Source: Mesorhizobium sp. B1-1-8 (GTDB lineage Bacteria; Pseudomonadota; Alphaproteobacteria; Rhizobiales; Rhizobiaceae). Taken from it: DNA of 64,000 bases. The stretch is from contig NZ_CP083957.1 in NCBI RefSeq assembly GCF_006442795.2, positions 62,001 to 126,000 on the forward strand, in the 5' to 3' direction. Under the pieces are notes generated by a model, which ran no database searches, was not told where the DNA came from, and was given only the letters and a program-made list of their open reading frames with translations. Position 1 is the stretch's first letter. Every line of letters starts with the position of its first letter. The position numbers and the translations under genes were made by a program. Shown here piece by piece: positions 1 to 8,240 of this stretch.

Positions 1-267
1 CACTGCTGGAGCAAGCGTCTGGTCTGGAAAGACGCATCGGGCAGGGGGCGGCTCAAATCCTTTTCGGAGGTGCACAAGCCCGGTCATCCCGGCTGGCTGC
101 CGGCGGCACCCTATGTGGTCGGCCTGGTCGAATTGGCCGAAGGGCCGACGATGCTGAGCTTCATCCTGCCCGGCACACGGCCGCTACAGGTCGGGGCTAT
201 GCTGCATCTTGCGCCCACAGCCATCGGCGGCCGCGTCCTACCGGCCTTCAAACCGGTCAAATCTTGA
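1..267 (+). CDS. DUF35-type OB-fold / zinc-ribbon protein, C-terminal part
   Basis: The reading frame is open from the first base and ends at TGA 265-267, so the N-terminus lies outside the window. The visible 88 residues show the beta-rich OB-fold of DUF35 acyl-CoA-associated proteins: a FSEVHKPGHPGW stretch, an aliphatic PYVVGLVELAEGP strand, and a closing GGRVLPAF strand. Family members usually partner a thiolase or an acyl-CoA hydratase. The next gene is a MaoC hydratase and begins 17 bases downstream, which fits that role. The zinc-ribbon half would be upstream and cannot be checked. Confidence 0.75.
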   Translation, partial: HCWSKRLVWKDASGRGRLKSFSEVHKPGHPGWLPAAPYVVGLVELAEGPTMLSFILPGTRPLQVGAMLHLAPTAIGGRVLPAFKPVKS

Positions 268-284
268 GCAGAGGAGAATCCGCA

Positions 285-737
285 ATGAGCACCGAAACGA
301 AAGACGGTTGGGTGGGTGTGGTGAAAGGTCGTCCGCAGGTCGGCGCCTTCGCCGAGCGCACACGGCGCACGAGGATGAGCGACATCGAGGCCTTCACCGA
401 CATCACCGGCGATCGCAATCCGCTGCATTACGACCGTGCGCTGGCCGAGAAGTCGGTGTTCGGCAAGCTGATCGTCCAGGGCGGCGTTACCTCCGGCATC
501 CTCAACGCGCTGGTGGCGGAGGATCTGCCCGGCCCCGGAACCGTGTTTCTCGAAGTGGCCTGGAAGTTCGTCAAAGCCGTTGGCGTTGATGAGGAGATCA
601 CCGGACGCGTGGAGGTCAAGGACGTGCGCCCCGACAAGCCGATCTGCAAGATCGAGACCAGCGTGCGCAACGGCCAGGGCGAGCTTTGCCTCACCGGCAC
701 GGCCACAGTTTTCACCGTACCGCTGCAAGGCGCATGA
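285..737 (+). CDS. MaoC-like (R)-specific enoyl-CoA hydratase
   Basis: A 150-residue single hot-dog domain protein. The stretch FTDITGDRNPLHYD (about residues 39-52) carries the Asp...Asn...His hydratase signature of MaoC/PhaJ-type enzymes, and a VQGGVTSGILN helix follows as in that family. The ATG at 285 was chosen because GAGGAG lies 9 bases upstream; a TTG at 264 would overlap the previous gene without a ribosome site. It is expected to hydrate a 2-enoyl-CoA in the cytoplasm. It sits between a DUF35 protein and an MFS transporter, with an ATGA overlap to the latter, so the three are probably co-transcribed. The natural acyl chain is unknown. Confidence 0.85.
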   Translation: MSTETKDGWVGVVKGRPQVGAFAERTRRTRMSDIEAFTDITGDRNPLHYDRALAEKSVFGKLIVQGGVTSGILNALVAEDLPGPGTVFLEVAWKFVKAVGVDEEITGRVEVKDVRPDKPICKIETSVRNGQGELCLTGTATVFTVPLQGA

Positions 738-1978
738 GCACGGTCGGCGGCGGCCGGCTTGGCATGGCGGCCGACAGCGAGCGCTGGCGCGTGCTGTCGC
801 TGCTTTGCCTGGCGGTCGTCCTGTCGCTAACCACCTGGTTTTCGGCGACCGCGATAGTTCCCGAACTGAAGCAGGAACTGGCGCTCGGTGCGGGCGCCGA
901 GGCCTGGCTGACCAATGGCGTCCAGGTCGGCTTCGTGATCGGCGCGCTGGCGGCGAGCCTGATCAATCTTCCCGACCTTGTGCGGCTCAGCCGCCTGATG
1001 GCGGCCGCGGCCCTTGTCGCCGCTTTAGCCAACGCGACGCTGCTGCTTCATCCCGGACCGGGCGGCGTGATCGCCGCGCGCATCGTCACCGGCGCGGCGC
1101 TCGCCGGCGTCTATCCTCCGGCGCTGAAGCTGGTCGCCACCTGGTTCATGCGCGACCGAGGGCTGGCGCTCGGCGCGGTCATCGGCGCGCTGACCGTCGG
1201 CTCAGCGCTGCCGCATCTCTTCCGCGCCGTCTCGACCGCGCTCGACTGGCGTCCCGTGGTCGCCGCCGCCAGCGTGGCGACGGCGGCAGGCGCGCTGCTT
1301 TTCCTGCTGTCGGCAAAGGAAGGACCCCATCCCTTCGGCAAGGCCACCTTCGAGCCTTCGCGCATCGGCCAGGTGTTCCGCGAAAAGCCGCTGCTGCTCG
1401 CCAATGTCGGCTATCTCGGCCATATGTGGGAGCTCTATGCCATGTGGGCATGGCTGCTTGCCTATACGCGCGCCGCTTTCGAAGCGCAGGCGACGGGAAC
1501 CGCCGCCGCCGCGTCGCTCTCGACCTTTCTTGTCGTCGCATCCGGCACCCTTGGCTGCCTGCTAGGAGGCTATCTGTCGGACCGCATCGGCCGCACCGCC
1601 ACCACCGCCGGCATGATGCTTGTCTCGGCCGGCTGCGCGCTGCTGATGGGCTTTCTCTTCACCGGCCCGCTCTGGCTGTTCATGCTGGTGGCGATCGTCT
1701 GGGGCATTTCGGTGATCGGCGATTCGGCGCAGTTCTCCGCCGCCGTCACCGAGCTTGCCGACCGTCGCTTCGTCGGTACGGCACTTTCGGTGCAACTGGG
1801 CGCCGGCTTCGCGCTGACGGTGCTCGCCATCTGGCTGACGCCGCGCTTCGCCAATTTTATCGGCGGCTGGCGCTGGGCCTTTGTGCTCTTGGTTCCCGGG
1901 CCGCTTCTGGGCGCTGCCGCCATGCTATGGTTGCGAAACTTGCCGGAGAGCGTGAAAATGGCCGGTGGTCTCCGCTAG
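734..1978 (+). CDS. MFS transporter
   Basis: A 414-residue integral membrane protein with about 12 hydrophobic segments and the MFS loop motif GGYLSDRIGRTA between two helices. The layout resembles CynX/NimT-like permeases. The start is the ATG of the ATGA overlap with the MaoC gene, which implies translational coupling; an in-frame start upstream would run deep inside that gene. The substrate cannot be read from sequence. Co-transcription with acyl-CoA genes suggests an organic acid, while the GntR gene 52 bases downstream might equally control it. Confidence 0.85.
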   Translation: MSTVGGGRLGMAADSERWRVLSLLCLAVVLSLTTWFSATAIVPELKQELALGAGAEAWLTNGVQVGFVIGALAASLINLPDLVRLSRLMAAAALVAALANATLLLHPGPGGVIAARIVTGAALAGVYPPALKLVATWFMRDRGLALGAVIGALTVGSALPHLFRAVSTALDWRPVVAAASVATAAGALLFLLSAKEGPHPFGKATFEPSRIGQVFREKPLLLANVGYLGHMWELYAMWAWLLAYTRAAFEAQATGTAAAASLSTFLVVASGTLGCLLGGYLSDRIGRTATTAGMMLVSAGCALLMGFLFTGPLWLFMLVAIVWGISVIGDSAQFSAAVTELADRRFVGTALSVQLGAGFALTVLAIWLTPRFANFIGGWRWAFVLLVPGPLLGAAAMLWLRNLPESVKMAGGLR

Positions 1979-2030
1979 GGAGGCGCTGCCGCTTTCTCAG
2001 TTCGCGGCAAATGAATTGCGGCGGGACCGA

Positions 2031-2885
2031 ATGGAACAAGCAACCAGAATGCGCGGGCGTCCTCGTTACGACCAGGAAGATGCCGAGGCGGCCGAGGCTT
2101 TCCGCTCGATCGGCTCAAAGGTTCAGCTCAACCGCGATGAGGCGGCCCCGCTCTGGGTGCAGTTGCGCAACCAGGTCGAGGAGGCGATCAACACCGGTCT
2201 GCTTGCCGCGAATTCGCGCATTCCGTCCGAGCAGGCGCTTTGCGATTTCTTCGGCGTCTCGCGCCCGGTCGTGCGCGCCGCTATCGGCTCGCTGTCCAAC
2301 GAAGGCCGCATCATCAAGATGCCGCGCAAGGGCATGTTCGTCGCGGCGCCCCGCGAGCATGTCGACTTCATGACCGCCAATCTCGGCGTGTTCGACGACC
2401 TGACCGCAAAAGGTCACAAGGTGTCGACGCGCACGCTGGAGATCTACCGCTGCCCGCCGAACGACAAGGAGTCCAAAATCTTTGGCATTCCCGCCAATGG
2501 CAGCGTGGTCCGCATCAGCCGCGTCTATATGACCGACGGCTCGCCGATCACCATGACGCGCATCAGCCTGCCGGGGCACCGGGTGCCGGGGCTGGAGAAC
2601 ATCCTGTCGGAAAACCAGTCGATCTTCGGCACCATCCGCGCCGTGTTCGGACTGACCGTGAAGCGCGCCGACCGCTGGTTGCGCGCCGCACTTCCCACCA
2701 AGGAAGAGGCCGATCAGATGGGCGTCGCCGCCAACACGCCGCTGATCGAGATCGAGTCGATCGCCTATGACGCCGACGGTGCGGCGCTCGAATATTACGA
2801 AGCCTTCTACAACTCATCCGTCGCCCGCATTCACATGGCGGTGGAGCAGCCGTCCGCCACGGTGAATGGCGTTGATCGCACCTGA
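2031..2885 (+). CDS. GntR family regulator with UTRA (HutC-type) domain
   Basis: A 284-residue protein. An N-terminal winged helix (about residues 35-105) contains IPSEQALCDFFGVSRPVVRAAI, the GntR recognition helix region. It is followed by a C-terminal UTRA ligand-binding domain with ISRVYMTDGSPITMTRISLP and EYYEAFYNS strands. Dimeric UTRA regulators bind short palindromes and are released by small sugars or phosphorylated sugars. A perfect 16-bp palindrome lies 30 bases after its stop codon, in front of the sugar operon, and is the obvious target. The ATG at 2031 is preferred because the long upstream in-frame extension overlaps the MFS gene and has no ribosome site. Confidence 0.9.
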   Translation: MEQATRMRGRPRYDQEDAEAAEAFRSIGSKVQLNRDEAAPLWVQLRNQVEEAINTGLLAANSRIPSEQALCDFFGVSRPVVRAAIGSLSNEGRIIKMPRKGMFVAAPREHVDFMTANLGVFDDLTAKGHKVSTRTLEIYRCPPNDKESKIFGIPANGSVVRISRVYMTDGSPITMTRISLPGHRVPGLENILSENQSIFGTIRAVFGLTVKRADRWLRAALPTKEEADQMGVAANTPLIEIESIAYDADGAALEYYEAFYNSSVARIHMAVEQPSATVNGVDRT

Positions 2886-2914
2886 GCCGGATTCAATTCA
2901 AAAAAGATTCCGTT

Positions 2915-2930
2915 TCTGGTTATAACCAGA
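2915..2930. promoter_or_regulatory. Likely GntR operator (16-bp perfect palindrome)
   Basis: TCTGGTTATAACCAGA reads identically on both strands. Its 3' edge touches the -35 hexamer of the promoter at 2931-2959, so a bound dimer would block RNA polymerase. HutC-subfamily GntR proteins are known to use AT-centred palindromes of this size. The regulator gene ends just upstream. Assignment to this GntR is inference. Confidence 0.7.
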
Positions 2931-2959
2931 TTGACGGACCCTGGAAGCTTCTGTAACGT
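2931..2959 (+). promoter_or_regulatory. Sigma-70 type promoter of the sugar operon
   Basis: TTGACG at 2931-2936 and TAACGT at 2954-2959 are separated by 17 bases, close to the housekeeping consensus. It lies directly after the 16-bp palindrome and drives a leader of roughly 120 bases before the SDR start at 3088. Confidence 0.6.
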
Positions 2960-2969
2960 CCTCGTCATG

Positions 2970-3076
2970 GGGTCGGGAGGAGCCTGACCCGGAGGCATTT
3001 ATCAGGACCAGGTGGCTTGCGGCGCTGCTTCGGCGGCGAGGGCGGAGTTTTGCCCGCGCTCTAAGCCCGTCCTGAT
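2970..3076 (+). promoter_or_regulatory. Structured 5' leader of the sugar operon
   Basis: The leader contains a local hairpin, GGGTC 2970-2974 with GACCC 2986-2990. It also contains a long-range inverted repeat, ATCAGGAC 3001-3008 with GTCCTGAT 3069-3076, whose right arm ends next to the GGAGG ribosome site at 3077-3081. Pairing could therefore affect ribosome access. No known riboswitch is recognised. Confidence 0.35.
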
Positions 3077-3087
3077 GGAGGACGTGC

Positions 3088-3864
3088 ATGGATTACCGGG
3101 CGCAATTCGATCTGGCGGGCGAGGTAGCCGTCGTCACCGGCGGCGCCAGCGGCATCGGCTTCGAGACCGCCAAGGCGCTAGGCACTTGCGGCGCGAGCGT
3201 CGTTCTTCTCGACATGAATGCGAATGGGTTGAAAGCTGCCGCCGAGGCGCTTGAGGCAGCGGGAGTGGCAAGCGTCGACGGTCGCGTGCTCGACGTCACG
3301 GATCCGCAAGCTGTCGAGGCGATGGCCGCCGGAATCGTCGCCGACTTCGGCAAGGTCGATATCCTGGTCAACAGCGCCGGCATCGCCCGCCTCAACACTG
3401 CGCTCGACACGTCGGATGAAGAATGGCGCCTGGTGATGGATGTCAACGTCAACGGCGTCTACTGGGGTTCGCGTGCCTTCGGCCGGTCCATGGTCGCCCG
3501 CAAGAAGGGCTCGATCGTCAATCTCGGCTCGATGTCGGGCCTGATCATCAACCGTCCGCAGACGGCTCCGTCCTACATGGTGAGCAAGGGCGCCGTGCAC
3601 ATGATGACGAAGGCGCTTGCCGTCGAATGGGCAAAGTCGGGCGTGCGTGTCAACGCCCTGGCGCCGGGCTATGTCGGCACCGAGATGACGCTGAAGATGC
3701 GCGAGCGTCCCGAACTCTTCAACACCTGGATCGACATGACGCCGATGGGTCGGCTGGGCGAGCCGCAGGAGATCGCTTCGGCGATCCTGTTTCTGGCGTC
3801 ACCCGCCTCCAGCTACGTCACGGGCGCGATCCTATCGATTGATGGCGGCTACACGGCCTGCTGA
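3088..3864 (+). CDS. SDR family sugar/polyol dehydrogenase
   Basis: A 258-residue classical short-chain dehydrogenase. It has the nucleotide-binding TGGASGIG at residues 17-24, NSAG at 95-98, and the active site Ser150, Tyr163, Lys167 (YMVSK). The C-terminus SIDGGYTAC is typical of sugar-alcohol dehydrogenases. GGAGG stands 6 bases before the ATG. It is the first gene of an operon with an aldolase, a ribose-type ABC transporter and a PfkB kinase. This suggests NAD(P)-dependent oxidation of an imported polyol or sugar to a ketose. The exact substrate is not deducible. Confidence 0.9.
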   Translation: MDYRAQFDLAGEVAVVTGGASGIGFETAKALGTCGASVVLLDMNANGLKAAAEALEAAGVASVDGRVLDVTDPQAVEAMAAGIVADFGKVDILVNSAGIARLNTALDTSDEEWRLVMDVNVNGVYWGSRAFGRSMVARKKGSIVNLGSMSGLIINRPQTAPSYMVSKGAVHMMTKALAVEWAKSGVRVNALAPGYVGTEMTLKMRERPELFNTWIDMTPMGRLGEPQEIASAILFLASPASSYVTGAILSIDGGYTAC

Positions 3865-3891
3865 CGGGCCGAGCAAGGATTGGAATATCGC

Positions 3892-4551
3892 ATGACCGCT
3901 ACGGACCTGGAGGCGCGCCAGGCAATCATCGACGCCTGCATCCAGATGAACGCGCTGGGCATCAACCAGGGCACTTCCGGCAACATCAGCCGGCGCCACG
4001 GCGAGGGCATGCTGATCTCGCCGACCAGCACGCCTTACGACACGCTGACGCCCGAGGACATCGTCTTCATGGCCTGGGATGGCGGGGTCGACGGACGCCT
4101 GCCGCCGTCGAGCGAATGGCGCTTCCATCTCGACATCATGAAGGCGCGTCCGGAGGTCAACGCGGTCGTTCACGCGCATCCGACCTACAGCACGACGATC
4201 GCCATCATGGGCAGGAAAATACCGGCGATCCATTACATGGTCGCGGTCGGCGGCGGCAGCGACATACGCTGCGCGCCCTACGCTACCTTCGGCACGGCGG
4301 AGCTTTCGGCGCATGCGGTGGAGGCGTTGCGCGACCGCAAGGCCTGCCTGCTTGCCCAGCACGGCATGATCGCCGTCGGATCGAGCCTCAGCCAGGCCAT
4401 GTGGCTTGCCGTCGAGGTCGAGACGTTGGCGCGCCAGTATCACGGCGCCCTGCAGATCGGCGAGCCGCCGGTGCTGTCGGACGAGGAGATCGAAAACGTC
4501 ATCAAGCGCATGGCGAGCTACGGCCTGCGCGACAATGAGGCCGCTGCCTGA
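3892..4551 (+). CDS. Class II aldolase/adducin family protein
   Basis: A 219-residue protein of the L-fuculose-1-phosphate/L-rhamnulose-1-phosphate aldolase fold. The phosphate-binding GTSGN is at residues 27-31, PSSEWRFH at 72-79 provides the catalytic glutamate (Glu75), and the zinc ligands are His94, His96 and His157 (HAHP and QHG). All expected ligands are present. It should cleave a ketose 1-phosphate to dihydroxyacetone phosphate and an aldehyde. The kinase later in the operon would make that substrate. A TTG at 3880 is an alternative start; the ATG at 3892 is preferred. Confidence 0.87.
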   Translation: MTATDLEARQAIIDACIQMNALGINQGTSGNISRRHGEGMLISPTSTPYDTLTPEDIVFMAWDGGVDGRLPPSSEWRFHLDIMKARPEVNAVVHAHPTYSTTIAIMGRKIPAIHYMVAVGGGSDIRCAPYATFGTAELSAHAVEALRDRKACLLAQHGMIAVGSSLSQAMWLAVEVETLARQYHGALQIGEPPVLSDEEIENVIKRMASYGLRDNEAAA

Positions 4552-4614
4552 GGAGCGGCCATCTGGCAGAATCCTCCGGGAAGGCCCGGAGCGATCAACA
4601 AGGGAGGAAATGAA

Positions 4615-5616
4615 ATGATCAGATCAATGAAAGGCCTCGTCGGCGCGCTCGCTTGGGGGTTGGCGGCGGCTTGCAGCCTTGCCGCCGTCTCCAGCGCGAC
4701 CGCCGAGGAACTGTCGCTCAAGGGCAAGCGCATCGGCGTCTCGGCAATAGGCACCGACCATTATTGGGACCTGATGGCGTTCCGCGGCATCCAGGACCGC
4801 GTCAAGGAACTCGGCGGCGAGGTCATCGCGCTCGATGCCGGCCGCAAGGACCAGCAGCAGATCGCACAGCTGCAGACGCTGATCGCCCAGAAGCCGGACG
4901 CCATTGTCGAGCAACTCGGCAACCTCGAAGTGCTGAACCCGTGGCTACAGAAGATCCGCGATGCCGGCATCCCGCTGTTCACGGTCGACACCGCGACGCC
5001 GCACGCCATCAACAACACCACCTCCAACAACTACAACATCGGCGCCGAGATCGCTCTGCAGATGGTCGCCGACATGGGTGGCAAGGGTAATGTGCTGGTC
5101 TTCAACGGCTTCTACAGCGTGCCGGTCTGCAAGATCCGCTACGACCAGCTGAAATATGTGCTGACCTCGTTCCCGGGTGTGAAGATCGTCGAGCCGGAAC
5201 TGCGCGACGTTATCCCGAACACGGTGCAGAGCGCCTATTCCAACGTCACCGACATGCTCACCAAGTCGCCCGAGAAGGGCTCGATCGGCGCAGTCTGGGC
5301 CTGCTGGGACGTGCCGCAGATCGGCGCCACGCAGGCGGTCGAGGCCGCCGGCCGCAACGAGGTCAAGACCTACGGCATCGACGGCAGCCCGGAAGTCATC
5401 AAGATGGTGATGGACCCGAAGTCGTCGGCCGGCGCGGTCGCGGCGCAGCAGCCCTATGAGATCGGCAAGACCTCGGTCGACAACGCCGCCAAGTATCTGG
5501 CCGGTGAGAAGGTGCCGCCTTTCACTTTCGTGCCTTCGGTGCTGATCAACAAGGAAAATGCGGCCGAAAGAGGAAAGCCGTTCCTCGACGCCGCCGAGAA
5601 GGCTGGCGTTAAATAA
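4615..5616 (+). CDS. Periplasmic sugar-binding protein of a CUT2 ABC transporter
   Basis: A 333-residue Peripla_BP_4-type binding protein. The N-terminus has a basic start, a hydrophobic core and a likely signal cleavage after Ala-Thr-Ala near residue 30. The mature part begins SLKGKRIGVSAIGTDHYW, and a QQQIAQLQTLIAQKPDAIVE segment follows, typical of ribose/xylose binders. GGAGG lies upstream of ATG 4615. The following hairpin and the ABC ATPase make this the high-level first component of an importer. The ligand is probably a pentose, tetritol or deoxysugar, by inference only. Confidence 0.9.
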   Translation: MIRSMKGLVGALAWGLAAACSLAAVSSATAEELSLKGKRIGVSAIGTDHYWDLMAFRGIQDRVKELGGEVIALDAGRKDQQQIAQLQTLIAQKPDAIVEQLGNLEVLNPWLQKIRDAGIPLFTVDTATPHAINNTTSNNYNIGAEIALQMVADMGGKGNVLVFNGFYSVPVCKIRYDQLKYVLTSFPGVKIVEPELRDVIPNTVQSAYSNVTDMLTKSPEKGSIGAVWACWDVPQIGATQAVEAAGRNEVKTYGIDGSPEVIKMVMDPKSSAGAVAAQQPYEIGKTSVDNAAKYLAGEKVPPFTFVPSVLINKENAAERGKPFLDAAEKAGVK

Positions 5617-5629
5617 GACGGAACGAAAC

Positions 5630-5661
5630 GACGGGCAGCCGCGCCCATGCGGCTGCCCGTC
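5630..5661 (+). promoter_or_regulatory. Intercistronic hairpin after the binding-protein gene
   Basis: A perfect 13-bp stem (5630-5642 with 5649-5661) encloses a 6-base loop. It starts 13 bases after the binding-protein stop and ends 24 bases before the ATPase start. Such GC-rich hairpins commonly stabilise the upstream message or reduce read-through, giving an excess of binding protein over membrane components. There is no T tract, so it is not a full terminator. It also argues against the ATG at 5647, which lies in the loop, as a start. Confidence 0.7.
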
Positions 5662-5685
5662 ACATTCAACCAGGATTTGACGGCC

Positions 5686-7212
5686 ATGCAGACAGCAAAG
5701 CGTGACATTGCTGTGTCGATGAGGGGCATATCGAAACGGTTCGGTCCGGTGCGCGCCTTGGAAAACGCGAACCTCGAGATCGCGCGCGGCTCGATCCTCG
5801 GCCTTGTCGGCCAGAACGGCGCCGGCAAGTCGACGATCATCAAGGTGCTGGCCGGCATCATCAAGCCGGACAGCGGCAGCATCGTCATCAACGGCGAGGC
5901 CGTCACCTCGCTCACGCCGGCTTCAGTCGAAAAGCTCGGCGTGCACTTCATCCACCAGGACAGGCTCCTGGTGCCGACCGCGACCATCGGCGAAGCCGTG
6001 TTCCTCGGCCGTGAAATCGGCCTCGGCCCGTTCGTCAGCCGCCGCGCCATGGAGCGCAAGGCCGCGGACCTGTTGAAGCGGTTCTTCGGCATGGAGCTGC
6101 CGTCGGGAACGCTGGTCAAGGACCTGACCACGGCGCAGCAGAAGGTGGTGCAGATCACCCGCGCGCTGGCGCAGAAGGCGTCGGTGCTGGTGCTCGACGA
6201 GCCGACGGCGGCACTGGTCAAGCGCGAGGTGGACAGCCTGTTCGACGTGCTGCGCCGGCTGCGCAACGACGGCATCGCCGTAGTCTTCATTTCCCACTAC
6301 ATGCAGGAGATCGAAAAACTCTGCGACCGTGTCACCGTGATGCGCAACGGCACGGATGTCGGAACCATCGATCCGCGCGAGACCTCGATTGACGACATCA
6401 TCTCGATGATGATCGCCCGCGATGTTGGCGAGATGTTTCCCAAGCGCACGGTCACTCTCGGAGAGCCGGTGCTGGAAGTCGCCAGCCTGCGGCTCGGCGG
6501 CAGCTTCGAGAAGATCGGCTTCGACGTCCGCGCCGGCGAGATTGTCGGCCTCACCGGCTTGCTCGGCTCCGGCGCCAAGGAAATTGTCCAGTGCCTGTTC
6601 GGCCTGCAGACGGCCGATGGCGGCTCCATCAAGGTGGAGGGACGGCAGCTGTCGCTGTCGACGCCGGTCAGGGCCGTGCGGGATGGCATCGCCATGCTGC
6701 CGGAAGACCGGCGCGCGCACGGCGTCGCGCTTGGCCTGTCGGTGCGCGAAAACATTTCGCTCGCCAGCCTGCGCCGCTATTCGAAAGTCGGCTTCGTCCG
6801 TCGCGGCGCCGAGAACCAGATCATCGACGGCCTGATCAAAGAGCTCTCGATCAAGACGCCGCATCGCGACGCGCTGGTGCGCGAGCTCTCAGGCGGCAAC
6901 CAGCAGAAAGTGGCGATCGCCAAATGGCTGAGCTGCCAGTCGCGCGTCTATGTGCTGGACGAGCCGACGGTGGCGGTCGATGTCGGCGCCAAGGTCGAAA
7001 TCTACAATCTGTTGAACCGGCTGGCGGACGAGGGCGCGGCGATCCTGCTTCTGTCTTCGGATCTGTTGGAGTTGGTCGGCGTCTGTGACCGTGTGCTGGT
7101 CGTCTATCGCGGCCGGCTTGCCGGCAGCTTCTCCGGCCCTGCGATGAACAGCGACGCGCTGCTGGCGGCTTCGTCCGGCGCCCGCCCGAACGCCGATGGG
7201 GTGGCCGCATGA
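5686..7212 (+). CDS. Sugar ABC transporter ATP-binding protein (RbsA type, two NBDs)
   Basis: A 508-residue duplicated ATPase. The first domain has Walker A GQNGAGKST (42-50), a degenerate signature LTTAQQ (147-152) and Walker B VLVLDEPTAAL (167-177). The second has no GKS/T P-loop (GLLGSGAKE near 291-299) but keeps LSGGNQQ at 401-407 and VLDEPTVAVD. This asymmetry is normal for RbsA/XylG-type subunits, where only one half fully hydrolyses ATP. ATG 5686 was chosen with AGGA 10 bases upstream. It pairs with the two permeases that follow with 4-base overlaps. Confidence 0.92.
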   Translation: MQTAKRDIAVSMRGISKRFGPVRALENANLEIARGSILGLVGQNGAGKSTIIKVLAGIIKPDSGSIVINGEAVTSLTPASVEKLGVHFIHQDRLLVPTATIGEAVFLGREIGLGPFVSRRAMERKAADLLKRFFGMELPSGTLVKDLTTAQQKVVQITRALAQKASVLVLDEPTAALVKREVDSLFDVLRRLRNDGIAVVFISHYMQEIEKLCDRVTVMRNGTDVGTIDPRETSIDDIISMMIARDVGEMFPKRTVTLGEPVLEVASLRLGGSFEKIGFDVRAGEIVGLTGLLGSGAKEIVQCLFGLQTADGGSIKVEGRQLSLSTPVRAVRDGIAMLPEDRRAHGVALGLSVRENISLASLRRYSKVGFVRRGAENQIIDGLIKELSIKTPHRDALVRELSGGNQQKVAIAKWLSCQSRVYVLDEPTVAVDVGAKVEIYNLLNRLADEGAAILLLSSDLLELVGVCDRVLVVYRGRLAGSFSGPAMNSDALLAASSGARPNADGVAA

Positions 7213-8240
7213 GCGCGACTGTTCTCCACACCGAAGTCGGTGTTTCCGACGAAAAACAAGCCGCTGCCAAGAGCGCCGGCCGGCGCTTTGGCGCCCTGGT
7301 CGTGCGGCTTGGCGCGATCACCGCCTTCGCCGCGATCATGGCCTATTTCGCCATCTTCGCGCCGGGCTTCACCTCGACCTTCAACCTGATCAACGTCGTC
7401 GAGCAGTCGGCGATCCTGGGCGTGCTCGCCTATGGCATGACGGCCGTCATCATCGGCGGCGGCTCCGATGTTACCGAAGGCGGCATCGACCTGTCGATCG
7501 CCGCCAATATGGGGCTTTGCGCCGCCGTCTACGCGACGCTCTTGTCGATGGGCTATGGCGACTCCCTCTCGGTGCTCGCAGCCATCGCCATCGGCATGGC
7601 GGTCGGCGCGCTGAACGCTCTGGCCGTGGTCGGCCTCGGCATCCTGCCGCTGCTCGCAACGCTTGCCGTGCTCAATGTCGCGGCCGGCATGGAACTTACG
7701 CTCACCCAGAACACGGTCGTCGGCGCATCCTCCCCGCTGCTCGGCTTTCTGGTCTCTGGGACCTTCCTCGGCATCTCCGCGCTTGCCTGGGCGCTGATCG
7801 TTTTCTCGGCGATCATGGTCGCCATCATTCACGGCACCGCGTTCGGGCTGCGGCTTTACGCCGTCGGCGGTCATCCCGAGGCCGCACGCGCGGCTGGCCT
7901 CAGCGTCCCGTTCTACGTGTCCTTCACCTATGTGCTGAGCGGCTTCTGCGCGGCTGTGGCGGCGATCCTCACTGTCTCGCGCCTGTCGGCCAGCACGCCC
8001 GGCTCCGGCGAGCTGCTTCTGTCGGTGCTGGCCGCGGCCCTGCTCGGCACTGTCTTTTCGCGCCGCTTCGTGCCGACCATGGGCGGCACACTGCTCAGCG
8101 TGCTGTTCATCGGCCTTCTCGCCAACGGCTTTCAGCTGCTCAACGTCTCCAGCTACTGGGTCAACGGCGTGCAGGGCGCGCTAATCCTTCTGGTGGTGGC
8201 CATTACGTCCTTTGCCCGCGGTTCGGAGGGTTCGCGATGA
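7209..8240 (+). CDS. CUT2 ABC transporter permease 1
   Basis: A 343-residue membrane protein of the BPD_transp_2 family with multiple hydrophobic helices. It contains the conserved GGIDLSIAANMGLCAA region and the cytoplasmic VGGHPEAARAAGLSV coupling segment that contacts the ATPase. It begins inside the ATPase stop (ATGA overlap) and ends with an ATGA overlap to permease 2, so the membrane subunits are translationally coupled. The second permease suggests a heterodimeric channel. Confidence 0.92.
   Translation: MSATVLHTEVGVSDEKQAAAKSAGRRFGALVVRLGAITAFAAIMAYFAIFAPGFTSTFNLINVVEQSAILGVLAYGMTAVIIGGGSDVTEGGIDLSIAANMGLCAAVYATLLSMGYGDSLSVLAAIAIGMAVGALNALAVVGLGILPLLATLAVLNVAAGMELTLTQNTVVGASSPLLGFLVSGTFLGISALAWALIVFSAIMVAIIHGTAFGLRLYAVGGHPEAARAAGLSVPFYVSFTYVLSGFCAAVAAILTVSRLSASTPGSGELLLSVLAAALLGTVFSRRFVPTMGGTLLSVLFIGLLANGFQLLNVSSYWVNGVQGALILLVVAITSFARGSEGSR

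Noticed and set aside
7196..8236. Open frame extending permease 2 upstream
   Set aside because: Shadow of permease 1; the true start is in the ATGA overlap at 8237.
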